A stretch of DNA of 64,000 nt from a virus: positions 1 through 64,000 of IMG/VR virus record IMGVR_UViG_3300037507_005588. The stretch is one strand, 5' to 3'. Under the pieces are notes generated by a model, which saw only the letters and a program-made list of their open reading frames with translations, did not search any database and was not told the origin of the DNA. Shown piece by piece: positions 8,043-16,791 of this stretch. The translations under genes were made by a program, and so were the position numbers. Each line of letters opens with the position of its first letter. Position 1 is the first letter of the stretch.

Positions 8043-8371
8043 TTTTTGTCAAAAAACACCATAATTCCAAAAATCACTGTAAAAAAACTAGTAATTATCC
8101 ATTTATATAATGGAACTTCAACATTATGTGTAAATAAATGGATGTAAATCAGTAGTAAAAACATGTTTCCATGGAAAAGTACTGCAAAAAGTGGTCTTTT
8201 TTTGATTTTTGACCAATAATTTACTATTTTATCAAGCATTCTACCCAAAAACGGTTTTCTGTACCGATATATTTTCTTAGAAATCTTCATATTTGGTTTT
8301 TTTACCTTTTTGTAGACCTCCCAATTGATTATTGAATGATTTTTTTTCATATACTTAATAATAAACGACAA
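8027..8371 (-). CDS. membrane protein with basic N-terminus
   Basis: Up to 114 aa; MKKNHSIINW at 8350 is a plausible shorter start. About 60 Lys/Arg-rich residues precede two hydrophobic segments (LFAVLFHGNMFLLLIYIHL and WIITSFFTVIFGIMVFF). Function unknown. Divergent from the lipoprotein gene at 8377. Confidence 0.5.
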   Translation of the reverse strand: MSFIIKYMKKNHSIINWEVYKKVKKPNMKISKKIYRYRKPFLGRMLDKIVNYWSKIKKRPLFAVLFHGNMFLLLIYIHLFTHNVEVPLYKWIITSFFTVIFGIMVFFDKNYQDS

Positions 8372-8376
8372 TAATC

Positions 8377-8742
8377 ATGAAAACAACCAAATTATTAATT
8401 TTTTGTTTGTCCATTTTCTTCATTTCATGTGAAAAAGATGAAATTTGTGACACATCTTTCAAATCTTATGATTTATTTGCTAAAGACACCCTTAGTTATG
8501 TTAAAATCACAGACATAAATAAAGATTCGGTATTATATTCAGATTCTAATATAGTTGGACCATTCAAATTGATAGATGATAGTTATTTCAAGATTGTAGG
8601 ACCTAACAAACAAGTAACTTTGAATCTACAATATCGTTTTGTGAATGATACTGTCCATGGAAGATTTGTCGGACTTTGTGTTTTTAGTGATGATTGTCAC
8701 ATTCAATATCATTTACCATTAGATACTATAAAATGGAATTAA
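8377..8742 (+). CDS. predicted lipoprotein, 121 aa
   Basis: N-terminal KTTK followed by a hydrophobic core and FFISCEKDE: a lipobox-like I-S-C at about residue 19. Mature part has four Cys and beta-type patterning (VTLNLQYRF, HIQYHLPLD). Likely an outer-membrane or periplasmic lipoprotein typical of Bacteroidetes; a phage could use one for exclusion or envelope modification. Confidence 0.6.
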   Translation: MKTTKLLIFCLSIFFISCEKDEICDTSFKSYDLFAKDTLSYVKITDINKDSVLYSDSNIVGPFKLIDDSYFKIVGPNKQVTLNLQYRFVNDTVHGRFVGLCVFSDDCHIQYHLPLDTIKWN

Positions 8743-9110
8743 AGCCCAAACAAGTTGTAGTTTTACGAGACTCCTTAAATAAAAAAATTGAAAATGTTCA
8801 TGAGTTTACCGATTATGACGGTGACCCAAATTATATTTTGTTCTATAAATTGAATTTTGCAACATCGAGGAAGATTCACTTGAATTGCTTTATCAAAGTC
8901 ACTCAATTTTCCATCTATAAACCTGAATTTCTGAATCTTTTACCCAAAAATCAAATTAAGATAAGTCTTGAAAAGAAAGTAATTAAAGATAACGATATTT
9001 TGTTGAAAAAGTTTTTCGGTTTGAGAGGTGATATAATTGATAATTACTATGTTAATTTCAACAAAAGTTCGGTTCAGGAAATTAATAATCATAATAAGTC
9101 ATTAAGATAA
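8733..9110 (+). CDS. hypothetical protein, 125 aa
   Basis: Start MELKPKQVVVLRDS at 8733 overlaps the lipoprotein stop by 10 nt. An in-frame ATG at 8694 would overlap more. No domain recognised; the C-terminus is Asn-rich. Confidence 0.55.
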   Translation: MELKPKQVVVLRDSLNKKIENVHEFTDYDGDPNYILFYKLNFATSRKIHLNCFIKVTQFSIYKPEFLNLLPKNQIKISLEKKVIKDNDILLKKFFGLRGDIIDNYYVNFNKSSVQEINNHNKSLR

Positions 9111-9118
9111 TATTTATA
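9111..9118 (+). promoter_or_regulatory. TATTTATA start-proximal motif
   Basis: Exact motif 4 nt before ATG 9123. Confidence 0.55.
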
Positions 9119-9122
9119 GAAG

Positions 9123-9506
9123 ATGCAAATCCTAATTACAGAAAATCAATTCAAGTCATTGGTCATGGAAGTAGATGAAAAAGACCTACAGAAGGTTTCT
9201 AATTACGTGACTCGTGCAGTTAGGACAAAGTTTCCTGTGGTAGATGAAATTAATATTCTATCATATTTTTCACCCGAACAAATTATAAAATCTTCAAGCC
9301 GAGCACCCTACGTCAGGGTTTACATTTATGTGGAAAATCAATTAGAACGAAGCCATGGTAGGAAGTCACCTTTAGCAAAAGAAATAACAGAACAAGTAAT
9401 ATTCAGTTACATCAAAAATTTACTTGAAAAGTTTTTTGGGTTAAAAATAATGAAAGCAAGTTTTGATTCCGAGAAGTTTGAATATAATGGAGGGGAATGG
9501 TCGTGA
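9123..9506 (+). CDS. hypothetical protein with MQILITENQF peptide
   Basis: 127 aa. MQILITENQFKSLVMEVDEK is a targeting-type peptide with L-V-M-E as a possible cleavage site. The rest is a small alpha/beta domain (VRVYIYVENQLERSHGR). Its stop overlaps the ATG of the next gene (TGATG). Confidence 0.65.
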   Translation: MQILITENQFKSLVMEVDEKDLQKVSNYVTRAVRTKFPVVDEINILSYFSPEQIIKSSSRAPYVRVYIYVENQLERSHGRKSPLAKEITEQVIFSYIKNLLEKFFGLKIMKASFDSEKFEYNGGEWS

Positions 9507-10174
9507 TGAAAAAGGTTAGATTGAACGAATCCGAACTTACAGAGTTGGTTCACCAAATTTTGGAGCGTAAAAATAAACATGTTACCTGTGAGAGATGTGA
9601 TTGGGAATGGGATATAACTGCCGAGGATGAGGACCCATATCTGTGCCATATGTGTGGACACAGAAATCACAAATCAGAAAATAAAGAAGGAGTAGGTACA
9701 TACGACGCACCGGCATTTCAAGTCGAACCTGACCACGTAACATTCAAACATGAATATAACGAAGACATTGTTATTTTAGATGACGACGATGAATCAACGA
9801 AGGACAATAAAAAAGATGAACCAATCAAAATTCTGAAAGCGAAATTAGTTGGTAAACCCTTCCAACTAACTATGGGTGTAGATGACCAAACTACTGTTGA
9901 ATATCAGATAAAAGACCTTGCTCTTGGTAAGAATTATCCGAGTTTTTTTACCCGAAGAGAAGATATGGATGAAAAATATGTTTCAGGTTTAATTGAAATT
10001 CAAAAAGTGTTATATAGAGGACAAGACGTTACCGAACTTGTAAAGAATATTACCAATTCGGGTGGGGCAGTTAAGAACGAAGTTAAAGATAATGTTTGGT
10101 TAAAAGTACAGAAATTAAGTAAGCACTTCGATTTATACCCATCAAAATTTAGAACTTGGTTTAAGATTGATTAA
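9506..10174 (+). CDS. zinc-ribbon protein with MKKVRLNESEL peptide
   Basis: 222 aa. N-terminal MKKVRLNESELTELVHQILE resembles the start of the 61339 gene (MKKVIRLTESDLEKIVRRII). Then a zinc ribbon, CERCDWEW...YLCHMCGH (two CxxC). An acidic linker (DDDDES) leads to a C-terminal domain with FRTWFKID. Overlaps the convergent gene at 10161. Probably a virion-packaged, nucleic-acid-associated protein; inference only. Confidence 0.65.
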   Translation: MKKVRLNESELTELVHQILERKNKHVTCERCDWEWDITAEDEDPYLCHMCGHRNHKSENKEGVGTYDAPAFQVEPDHVTFKHEYNEDIVILDDDDESTKDNKKDEPIKILKAKLVGKPFQLTMGVDDQTTVEYQIKDLALGKNYPSFFTRREDMDEKYVSGLIEIQKVLYRGQDVTELVKNITNSGGAVKNEVKDNVWLKVQKLSKHFDLYPSKFRTWFKID

Positions 10175-11081
10175 ACTCTGAGTTATACCAATTTTTATAT
10201 AAGTTTACCATTGTATCACTTTCGGTATGAGATTGAGATTCAGAGAATCTGTTATCAATTTTTATTTCACCTAATCTCTTGAGAACGCAGTTTATAATCA
10301 TGATGATTGTATCGTAAAAGTAGTAATCAAAGTTATTTGTAAACTTTTCCAAAAAAAATTTCACCACATCATTAGAATCCGAATTTTCAATAAATGACCA
10401 AAGAATATTCATTGTAAGATACTCCAAAACATCACCGGGTGAAAAGTCAGACCAATAACCCTCTTTATAGTACTCGCTGTCTGTGAAAATATCAGATTTC
10501 ATAAACTCGTAAATACTCTCATCGGTTATACGTTCTCCCGAAGGAAATTCAATAAGTTCGGATGCGATTGGAAAATATACTTCAATCTCATCCCTATTTT
10601 TTTCACCCCAAGACTCACCACTTACTTTATTTTGGTAAAGTTTGTAATCACCAATAGGTGTAGTAACAACAATTTTTTCACGAAATCTATTTTCAACTGA
10701 ATCTAAAATTTGATAAAATGATTTCTTAACTTCTCTATAATCCTCATATCTGAAGATATTATCATTGATTTTGAACTCATCAAAATCAAAAACATCCTTT
10801 ACATCAATTTGATTTGTTTTTTGAAATTGTGTTTTTCTTTCCTTATCAAACCGCCACCAAACTGGGTCCAATCCAATTATTCTACCCAATTTTCTGATAT
10901 ATGAATAAACTCTGTCACGAATGACTTCGCCGTCTACGATGATAGAATCATCATTACCCTCTAAAACAACCCTGAGTAGGTTATCATCATTTTCTTCAAA
11001 AGTCATTTTGAAATTACCTATTTTTGGTGGCAATCTCTCTGATAATTTTTTCCACAACCCTAAATTCTTAGATTGACTCAT
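10161..11081 (-). CDS. hypothetical protein, 306 aa
   Basis: Begins MSQSKNLGLWKKLSERLPP. Acidic, Tyr- and Asp-rich, with helical C-terminal half (DYYFYDTIIMIINCVLKRLGE). No motif recognised. Its 3' end overlaps the end of the zinc-ribbon gene by 14 nt. Confidence 0.6.
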   Translation of the reverse strand: MSQSKNLGLWKKLSERLPPKIGNFKMTFEENDDNLLRVVLEGNDDSIIVDGEVIRDRVYSYIRKLGRIIGLDPVWWRFDKERKTQFQKTNQIDVKDVFDFDEFKINDNIFRYEDYREVKKSFYQILDSVENRFREKIVVTTPIGDYKLYQNKVSGESWGEKNRDEIEVYFPIASELIEFPSGERITDESIYEFMKSDIFTDSEYYKEGYWSDFSPGDVLEYLTMNILWSFIENSDSNDVVKFFLEKFTNNFDYYFYDTIIMIINCVLKRLGEIKIDNRFSESQSHTESDTMVNLYKNWYNSEFNQS

Positions 11082-11151
11082 AATAATTAAATATTCGAGA
11101 ATTTACTAATTGAGTATTTGGAGATATCAATTTAATTTGTATATTTACAGT

Positions 11152-11481
11152 ATGAAATATTCAACGTGGGATAAATTGTATCTGATTGGTTTGGGCTCAG
11201 GTCTCTTACTTTCATTATTCGTAGTTTTGGTTTTTAGTGTGTTACTCGAGTTTGTATATAACACAACCAATCATGAACCACAAAGTCAAATTATTGTTAC
11301 CCCCACTCAGGTGGAATCTAAAGAAAAGGTTCAACCTTTTGTAATGGAAAAACCATCAGTAAAAGTTGTTGTCAAACAAACACCTGTAGTAAAAGAACCC
11401 GTACCTGTGGTAAAAGTTATTTCTGAACCAACACCCGTGGTAAAAGATTCAGTGGTAATCAAACAAGATACAACTAAATAA
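11152..11481 (+). CDS. membrane-anchored protein with PVVK repeats
   Basis: 109 aa from ATG 11152, which lies 4 nt after a TATATTTA promoter-like box. A single transmembrane segment (YLIGLGSGLLLSLFVVLVF) is followed by a Pro/Val/Lys-rich tail with repeated (T/V)PVVK motifs, like the periplasmic arm of TonB-type or spanin-type proteins. A spanin or envelope-spanning role is possible. Confidence 0.6.
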   Translation: MKYSTWDKLYLIGLGSGLLLSLFVVLVFSVLLEFVYNTTNHEPQSQIIVTPTQVESKEKVQPFVMEKPSVKVVVKQTPVVKEPVPVVKVISEPTPVVKDSVVIKQDTTK

Positions 11482-11749
11482 CATCATAGGTTGCTTGGAT
11501 AACACATTTTGTGTTTTTCCCATTTATAAATTCCCAAGCTTCTTCCATTAACCATTCCACGTTTTGTGGCCAATAATTCACCGTTGTCTCGATATCGGTG
11601 ATTTCCACATGAACCTCAAGTTGTTCGGTTTTTAATTGTGATAGGTGAAACACTTGTTTCACAATAACCCTTGAACCCCGACCAAAGAACAACTCCATTG
11701 TGTCCTTTTGTTTTCGGTTAACATATTGTTCCAAAATTCTTTCTTTCAT
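11474..11749 (-). CDS. hypothetical protein, 91 aa
   Basis: Starts MKERILEQYVNRKQKD. Mixed alpha/beta with NYWPQNVEWLMEEAWEF. Overlaps the convergent upstream gene by 8 nt. Unknown. Confidence 0.55.
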   Translation of the reverse strand: MKERILEQYVNRKQKDTMELFFGRGSRVIVKQVFHLSQLKTEQLEVHVEITDIETTVNYWPQNVEWLMEEAWEFINGKNTKCVIQATYDVI

Positions 11750-11842
11750 CCCCTAAAAAAATAAATCAAAAAATAAAATAGAACATATTTATTGCTAGAA
11801 CTAGCACTAGTCTAGTTGCTTTTTATAACTAGATTTCTAGAA

Positions 11843-12097
11843 TTACTCTTCTTTACTTTTATAATGCCAACCAGTTCTAGCAACTGGTGTTTTTTTTGTT
11901 TGCTCTTGAACCAAAGAATAAACTTCCGTTTTTAATTCTAAAAGTCTATCGGGTTCGGGAGTAGTGGTGAGAGTTAAAGAAGGTTCCACATAAATCTGTT
12001 TGGTGTTTCTATCCATACATGACACGTGTATGTCCTGTAAAAAAGAATATTTTTCCACCAAACTGTTACAAATTTTTTGATTTAATGTACGAATCAT
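11843..12097 (-). CDS. hypothetical protein, 84 aa
   Basis: Starts MIRTLNQKICNSLVEKY, with a TATTTATT motif 4 nt upstream on the minus strand. Similar in size and layout to 3595-3831. Unknown function. Divergent from the membrane gene at 12122; the two starts share one AT-rich palindrome. Confidence 0.6.
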   Translation of the reverse strand: MIRTLNQKICNSLVEKYSFLQDIHVSCMDRNTKQIYVEPSLTLTTTPEPDRLLELKTEVYSLVQEQTKKTPVARTGWHYKSKEE

Positions 12098-12101
12098 ACC
12101 G

Positions 12102-12115
12102 AATAAATATTTATA
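12102..12115. promoter_or_regulatory. bidirectional AATAAATATTTATA element
   Basis: Reads TATTTATA toward ATG 12122 (6 nt spacing) and TATTTATT toward ATG 12097 (4 nt spacing). One overlapping element serves both divergent genes. Confidence 0.5.
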
Positions 12116-12121
12116 TATGAT

Positions 12122-12355
12122 ATGAAAAGATTAATTGACTTTTTTTCGTCACTTTTAAGTGAAGGAACCTCAGTGTCCTCCAAAAGATTCTCGGGAATTG
12201 TAACACTGGCAAACCTCATAATTTTGGCTTACATAACTACGGTTAAAAAGGGTGAAACACCTGAGTTTATGTTTGATACTTTGGCCATGTTAACCGCAGC
12301 ATTTTTGGGTTTGACCTCTATTGAAAGAATATTCGTTAAGAAAAAAGAAGAATGA
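12122..12355 (+). CDS. holin-like membrane protein, 77 aa
   Basis: Short cytoplasmic helix, two hydrophobic segments (SGIVTLANLIILAYIT and FDTLAMLTAAFLGLTSIE) and a Lys/Glu tail. Layout matches 18726-19004, which has GSFGIASVDKF where this has FLGLTSIERIF. Both look like two-helix phage holin-type proteins; with endolysin genes nearby a lysis role is plausible. Confidence 0.55.
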   Translation: MKRLIDFFSSLLSEGTSVSSKRFSGIVTLANLIILAYITTVKKGETPEFMFDTLAMLTAAFLGLTSIERIFVKKKEE

Positions 12356-12424
12356 GTTAAGGTGGGGGGTTGATTGTTGTCAATTCACCCCTAAATTTGT
12401 TGTTTAAGACACTTTTGACACAAA

Positions 12425-12643
12425 ATGGGAGAGGATATTAAACCATCTAAAGAAAACGGTGGAAAATCTAAATTTGAGATTGTATTTGAAGATGAAATCT
12501 CCAAGTCTGTTTGGAAATACGATTATTCTGTCACACGAAGAGGTCCTGTATCTGTAACTATCACCCACAAAGATGTTTCAAATTGGGGTAAAAAAATGAC
12601 CTTATCAGATTGGGCTAAATTGGATAGGAAAAAATCAAAGTAA
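12425..12643 (+). CDS. small basic protein, 72 aa
   Basis: MGEDIKPSKENGGKSK, then beta-type strands (FEIVFEDEISKSVWKYDY, GPVSVTITH) and a basic end (KLDRKKSK). Overlaps the convergent gene by 9 nt. Unknown. Confidence 0.5.
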   Translation: MGEDIKPSKENGGKSKFEIVFEDEISKSVWKYDYSVTRRGPVSVTITHKDVSNWGKKMTLSDWAKLDRKKSK

Positions 12644-13246
12644 TTTTTTCTGAAGTTTTTCTATCAAAAATTTTGCTTCAGACTCAGTTAGACTTTCAAT
12701 AAACAAGTCAAAGTCAGGTTGTTTCGTGGATTTAATTTTTTTTACGGATTCTTGTATTTGTGAATCAATCAAATCGATTTGATAAAGTTCCATTCCGTTA
12801 CTGTCGGAGTCAACAAAATCTTTGTTTATTTCGCTAAAATCATACATATCAAAGTGCTCACCACTTCCTAATTCATAAAAACTCGATTCAAGTTGGTCTT
12901 GAGTGTAATAACCTTGAACAGTATCAGAATAAGTAATCACCATATCTTCACTCCTCGACTCTCTCGTCTCAACCGCAAACTCGTTATAAGGAGGTACTAT
13001 TAGATTATCTGTAGTAAGTGAATCTGAGTCTAAAGATTCTTCATTCAAGATTAACGCGTTAATCCAAAAATAAAGACTATCAACATCCATGTCCAATCCA
13101 ATACGTTTGGAGTATTTTTGATAGAATTTGTAAAGTTTACCACTCCCCCAAGTCAAATCTTCATTTGAAGGGAACTTGTCATATTCTTTATTCCATAGTT
13201 TGTATAGAACTCGTAGACCCTGAACTAATTTTTCTTTTGGAACCAT
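12635..13246 (-). CDS. hypothetical protein, 203 aa
   Basis: Begins MVPKEKLVQGLRVLYKLWNKEY. Acidic with a helical C-terminus that includes ESLTESEAKFLIEKLQKKLL, mildly like the targeting peptides but at the far end. Starts 1 nt after the stop of the lysozyme-like gene, so co-transcribed. Confidence 0.6.
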   Translation of the reverse strand: MVPKEKLVQGLRVLYKLWNKEYDKFPSNEDLTWGSGKLYKFYQKYSKRIGLDMDVDSLYFWINALILNEESLDSDSLTTDNLIVPPYNEFAVETRESRSEDMVITYSDTVQGYYTQDQLESSFYELGSGEHFDMYDFSEINKDFVDSDSNGMELYQIDLIDSQIQESVKKIKSTKQPDFDLFIESLTESEAKFLIEKLQKKLL

Positions 13247-13247
13247 T

Positions 13248-13889
13248 TTAAGCGATTGCTGGTGGTTTAGGTGTTGAACCCGAATTATAACTACGGAGGA
13301 CTTTTAGTGCCAATTGACCCGTTCCCCATGGTGAAGCCTTTAGAGCTTGTGCAGTTTCTTCAGCATTTGTACCCGACTTGAGTGATGAAAGTATATTACC
13401 ATATCTACCATTTTTGAGGGTTTTGATAGTTGCATCGATTCCATCCTGTGAACTTTGATAATTACGAACACCTGATTGACATCCGAAAGTAGATTTTTTC
13501 AGACAATTGTAGAACGTTGAATTTGGTTTTGCTTGTGTGGTATTGAAAGGATTGTTTTTTGCCTTTCCACCTTCGGCTTGTCTCCATGCATACATGAATT
13601 TCATATTTTCATCTGTGATGGGTGCACCTACCCCTTTGAGTACTTCCTTATAAAAAGAATCATCTGAAGTTTTCACTCCAAGTGGGGCTTGAGTTGCGGA
13701 AAAATCAGAAGTTTGTAAACCCAAATCATCAGGTAATGCGGCATCTAACATACTTTTTGCAATACCTTTCCTCAAAGCATCTCCTAAACCTTGTAGGATA
13801 TTTTGACCTATCACATTGGCGTCTTCCTGAAGACCCATCATTTCTTTGATTCTCGAAACTTCTTCGGAGATAAGTTTTTTGTTTTTCAT
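13248..13889 (-). CDS. lysozyme/glucosaminidase-like protein with SRIKEMMGL peptide
   Basis: 213 aa. Residues 1-22 include KLISEEVSRIKEMMGLQE, the targeting peptide. The C-terminal domain has WRQAEGGKAKNNPFNTTQ and VRNYQSSQDGIDATIKTLKN, a pattern I know from phage virion muralytic domains; the Glu of AEGG is the likely acid catalyst. Expected to open peptidoglycan, from the virion if the peptide directs packaging. TATTTATT lies 6 nt upstream of the start. Confidence 0.65.
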   Translation of the reverse strand: MKNKKLISEEVSRIKEMMGLQEDANVIGQNILQGLGDALRKGIAKSMLDAALPDDLGLQTSDFSATQAPLGVKTSDDSFYKEVLKGVGAPITDENMKFMYAWRQAEGGKAKNNPFNTTQAKPNSTFYNCLKKSTFGCQSGVRNYQSSQDGIDATIKTLKNGRYGNILSSLKSGTNAEETAQALKASPWGTGQLALKVLRSYNSGSTPKPPAIA

Positions 13890-13895
13890 AACATA

Positions 13896-13903
13896 AATAA
13901 ATA
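13896..13903 (-). promoter_or_regulatory. TATTTATT start-proximal motif
   Basis: On the minus strand, 6 nt upstream of ATG 13889. Confidence 0.5.
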
Positions 13904-13926
13904 TTATGTCATAAGGAATTGTCCAT

Positions 13927-13957
13927 GAAAAAAACCCCCACCTTGTGAGTGAGGGTT
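13927..13957 (-). terminator. rho-independent terminator (minus strand)
   Basis: On the minus strand, AACCCTCAC pairs with GTGGGGGTT around CTCACAA-type loop sequence with one internal mismatch, followed by T5. Terminates the metallophosphoesterase transcript. Confidence 0.7.
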
Positions 13958-14073
13958 CATTTTATGAAAGTCTGAGTCCAAACCACCACAAATCTAATCT
14001 AATAAAAAAATTTCCATCGTGTAAACCAAAACCAACTCGTATCATTCGGTTTTTTTTATTCAGTGGAATTCTA

Positions 14074-14772
14074 CTAAACTTCATCGGGAAATGTGATTTC
14101 ATTAGTTTCTTTATTCCATTCTACCGTGAATGGTTTTTGAGTGAAGTTGTATCTCTCATCCAAAACGGCGGCGTTGAAGAAGTGTGTATCACCATCGAAC
14201 TTGTATCCGTATCCGGTGTGGATGTGACCAAACACGTGAATTTTAGGTTTCACTGTTTTGATTCTCTCAGCCAACAACTCACAACCAAGAGGAACACTAT
14301 GACCTTTGACGGTATCCAAGTGACCCCAAGCAGGACCGTGAGTGACCAGGATGTCAGTATCCATAGGGATGTCGTTCCATTTTAGTTCCAATTCCCAACC
14401 CATTCTTGGCAGATTGAATGCCCAATTATAAAATTCAGGTTGCCATGGGCTTCCGTAAATTTTTACCGATGTGTCGTAATTTTCACCAATAACCTCCAAG
14501 TTATCTTGTACGTAGGTCACACTCGGGTACATCTTCAAAAGTTCACGACACATGTCAGGACTTTCTTGGAAACCCCAATCGTGGTTGCCTGCTATGAAAA
14601 TCTTGTGAGTGTAGTTATCCAAACCATCGAACCACTTTAAGAAGTCAGTAATTTCTGATTGGTAACCCATACTACTCATATCGCCAGCGTGGATGAGCAA
14701 ATCACCGCCAGGTAGACTTGAAGTTACCTGATTGTGTTTGGTGTGTGTGTCGCTGATAAATGTAATTTTCAT
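14074..14772 (-). CDS. calcineurin-like metallophosphoesterase
   Basis: 232 aa from ATG 14772; the longer frame to 14856 would run through the promoter and a terminator. Motifs in order: FISDTHTKH, HAGDMS, GNHDWGFQ, VTHGPAWGH and FGHIHTGYG, the complete di-metal set of the family, closest in layout to the MPPED-type single-domain enzymes. Expected to hydrolyse phosphodiester or phosphomonoester bonds; the substrate cannot be read from sequence. A TATCTTTG box is 5 nt before the ATG, so the mRNA is probably leaderless. Confidence 0.85.
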   Translation of the reverse strand: MKITFISDTHTKHNQVTSSLPGGDLLIHAGDMSSMGYQSEITDFLKWFDGLDNYTHKIFIAGNHDWGFQESPDMCRELLKMYPSVTYVQDNLEVIGENYDTSVKIYGSPWQPEFYNWAFNLPRMGWELELKWNDIPMDTDILVTHGPAWGHLDTVKGHSVPLGCELLAERIKTVKPKIHVFGHIHTGYGYKFDGDTHFFNAAVLDERYNFTQKPFTVEWNKETNEITFPDEV

Positions 14773-14777
14773 AATGT

Positions 14778-14785
14778 CAAAGATA
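14778..14785 (-). promoter_or_regulatory. Bacteroidetes -7 box TATCTTTG
   Basis: On the minus strand, 5 nt before ATG 14772. No good -33 TTTG at standard spacing. Confidence 0.55.
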
Positions 14786-14800
14786 CAAAAAAATATCAAA

Positions 14801-14827
14801 TAAAAAAGACCCGATTTCTCGGGTCTT
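14801..14827 (-). terminator. rho-independent terminator (minus strand)
   Basis: Stem AAGACCCGA / TCGGGTCTT with loop GAAA, followed by T-run on the minus strand. Ends the endolysin transcript. Confidence 0.85.
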
Positions 14828-14931
14828 AAAGGAAAGGGATATATAAATTCATCCAAAAAGGATGAGACTACTATAAATATTATCCAAAATTAAAAAAAAC
14901 TCCCTTCTCTTATATCAGGATACAAAGTTTT

Positions 14932-15774
14932 TTACTTTAATAAATGATAATATTCGTTGAAATGTTTGATTCTATCTGCCAATCCAATAGTTCCACCGTT
15001 AACTCTTTTTGTAACTGCGGTTACTGTTGCTGAATCAGCACCTTTGTCCGCAATGGCGTTCAAACCATTTTTGGAAAAAAACCAAGCCGCAGATGCCAAA
15101 GGGTATTTTGTTGCAACCAAATCAGGGTTAGCAACCGTATCTTCACCGATTGACTTCGCAAAAGCGGTGTAGTTTGCTTTTCCTGTCAATTGAATGTATC
15201 CACGTCCTCTAAATTTGAAACCTTCTTTGGTTGTTTCATCTCCGTTACCCATTCTTCCACCATAAACTTTTGATGCGATTTTTTCAGGGTTTCTTGCATA
15301 AGATTCTGCAAGATTACCTGGAAAATATTTCGGGAAAATTCTCTTTAGACCATCAGCAGAATAATTCAAGTTTTCTTGAACAGCTCTGAAGTTTCCTGAT
15401 TCGTGACCACACTGAGCCAAAAAGTGTGCTAAACGCAATGGTGTGTTGATTTGGAATTTTTCCATAACTGTCGGAATCTGAGTAATAACCGAGTCGGGTA
15501 CATGACCTTTAAGTTTTGAAAGTTCGATTGGTCCACCTTTTGGTATAACTACGTCTTCTTTGATTACTTCCTTCGATACCGTTTCTTGTGTGGTAACGCC
15601 AAGTTTAGCCAACGTTGCAGGTCCTGCAATTCCGTCTGCGGTCAAACCATTTTTTGTTTGCCAAGCTTTTAATTGTTTTTCAGTGCCAGGTCCGAATACC
15701 CCGTCAGCGGCCAGACCTAATTTTGCTTGGAGTTGTTTTACTTCCTCTCCTTTGGAACCTTTTTTTAGTATCAT
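14932..15774 (-). CDS. endolysin: peptidoglycan-binding + GH19 chitinase-type lysozyme
   Basis: 280 aa. Residues 1-62 are a PG_binding_1 domain (KGSKGEEVKQLQAKLGLAADG...DGIAGPATLAKLG). Residues 85-280 are a glycoside hydrolase family 19 domain: HFLAQCGHESGNFRAVQENL with the catalytic Glu in HESG, NYSADGLKRIFPKYFP, FRGRGYIQLTGKANY and a C-terminal RVNGG. Cleaves the peptidoglycan glycan strand during lysis. No signal peptide, so a holin is needed; candidates are 12122 and 18726. TATTTATA lies 18 nt upstream, consistent with late expression. Confidence 0.9.
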   Translation of the reverse strand: MILKKGSKGEEVKQLQAKLGLAADGVFGPGTEKQLKAWQTKNGLTADGIAGPATLAKLGVTTQETVSKEVIKEDVVIPKGGPIELSKLKGHVPDSVITQIPTVMEKFQINTPLRLAHFLAQCGHESGNFRAVQENLNYSADGLKRIFPKYFPGNLAESYARNPEKIASKVYGGRMGNGDETTKEGFKFRGRGYIQLTGKANYTAFAKSIGEDTVANPDLVATKYPLASAAWFFSKNGLNAIADKGADSATVTAVTKRVNGGTIGLADRIKHFNEYYHLLK

Positions 15775-15792
15775 AGTTATTAGTTATTTCAC

Positions 15793-15800
15793 TATAAATA
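15793..15800 (-). promoter_or_regulatory. TATTTATA start-proximal motif
   Basis: Exact motif on the minus strand, 18 nt upstream of endolysin ATG 15774. Confidence 0.5.
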
Positions 15801-15804
15801 CTTC

Positions 15805-16791
15805 TTAAAAACTAACCTTTCCAGAATATCCGGGTGTTATAAGATAAAAATTTTGAGCTCCACCACTACTTAGTATTGATGTTGTAATCGATGACACCCC
15901 TGGATAGGTACTGCGAACATTGATTGTTGAGTTAGCAATTGAGGTAAACTGACTTGTTGTGAATAATCTTGAGAATGGTACTGACCATTCGGTTATCATT
16001 CCTGACCTTTTACCCAATAATAAAAATTGGTCGGAGACATTAATTTTACCATCGTTGTTCAAATCATATCTATGATATGATAATCCGTTGATTGGTATTA
16101 CACCAAAAATAATGTCTGAAATTCTCTTGGCATCCAAATTGGTAAATAATTGTGTTGGGATGGGGGCGTCTATCTGAATATAATGTTCTCTTGATGGGTC
16201 CGATGTGATGTTTATAAAATAATATCCATTTGTATTGGTATAAACTGTGGTGTGTAAGGACCAATCTGTGGTTGTTACAATGTACTCAAATTCCAATACA
16301 TAAGGTAATGAAACATTTGGTAAATCATTCCATCTACCACCACTAACAAATTGAGCATAATCCTCATTACCCGCGTTATTTGGTTCACCACCGTTCCAAT
16401 TCGCGTAGGTTACAGATTCTCCTGTCACCCATCTCCATTGACCCTCAGAAACCTCATCCGTAAATCCAATCCAACCTGATGGCCAAGTATTAAACACAAA
16501 ATTATTTTCGGCTGATGAAGTGATTGTGACTAAGTGACCGCCCATATTAATACAAGCCTGTTTAGCGCTTGTCCAAGTCATAGAACCATTTGACCTGTAA
16601 TAAGAATGACCATTATAGTTTGTCTGTTGGGAAAACCCGACAATATTTGGTGTGGTTCTACGATAAACTTTTACGGGAACATTTGCGGCACCAGACCCAT
16701 CTGCATTATAAATGTAACCCGAATATACAAAATTTTGAGATAGGGTTGTCCATGATAAAATTACAAATAGTAACGACAAATACCGTTTCAT
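15805..16791 (-). CDS. secreted C-type lectin/dockerin-like protein
   Basis: 328 aa. Signal peptide (KRYLSLLFVILSWTTLSQ). Residues about 55-175 form a C-type lectin-like domain: YYRSNGSMTWTSAKQACINM, WIGFTDEVSEGQWRWVTGE, YANWNGGEPNN (EPN calcium/sugar motif) and RWND. Later RYDLNNDGKINVSDQFLLLG is a dockerin/EF-hand-type calcium loop. The protein is probably exported by the host and binds surface or extracellular glycans. Start overlaps the upstream stop. It could pair with the cohesin protein at 20136. Confidence 0.8.
   Translation of the reverse strand: MKRYLSLLFVILSWTTLSQNFVYSGYIYNADGSGAANVPVKVYRRTTPNIVGFSQQTNYNGHSYYRSNGSMTWTSAKQACINMGGHLVTITSSAENNFVFNTWPSGWIGFTDEVSEGQWRWVTGESVTYANWNGGEPNNAGNEDYAQFVSGGRWNDLPNVSLPYVLEFEYIVTTTDWSLHTTVYTNTNGYYFINITSDPSREHYIQIDAPIPTQLFTNLDAKRISDIIFGVIPINGLSYHRYDLNNDGKINVSDQFLLLGKRSGMITEWSVPFSRLFTTSQFTSIANSTINVRSTYPGVSSITTSILSSGGAQNFYLITPGYSGKVSF

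Noticed and set aside
15805-16791. Diversity-generating retroelement target
   Set aside because: A C-type lectin domain is the usual DGR target, but no reverse transcriptase or template repeat is seen in the window.
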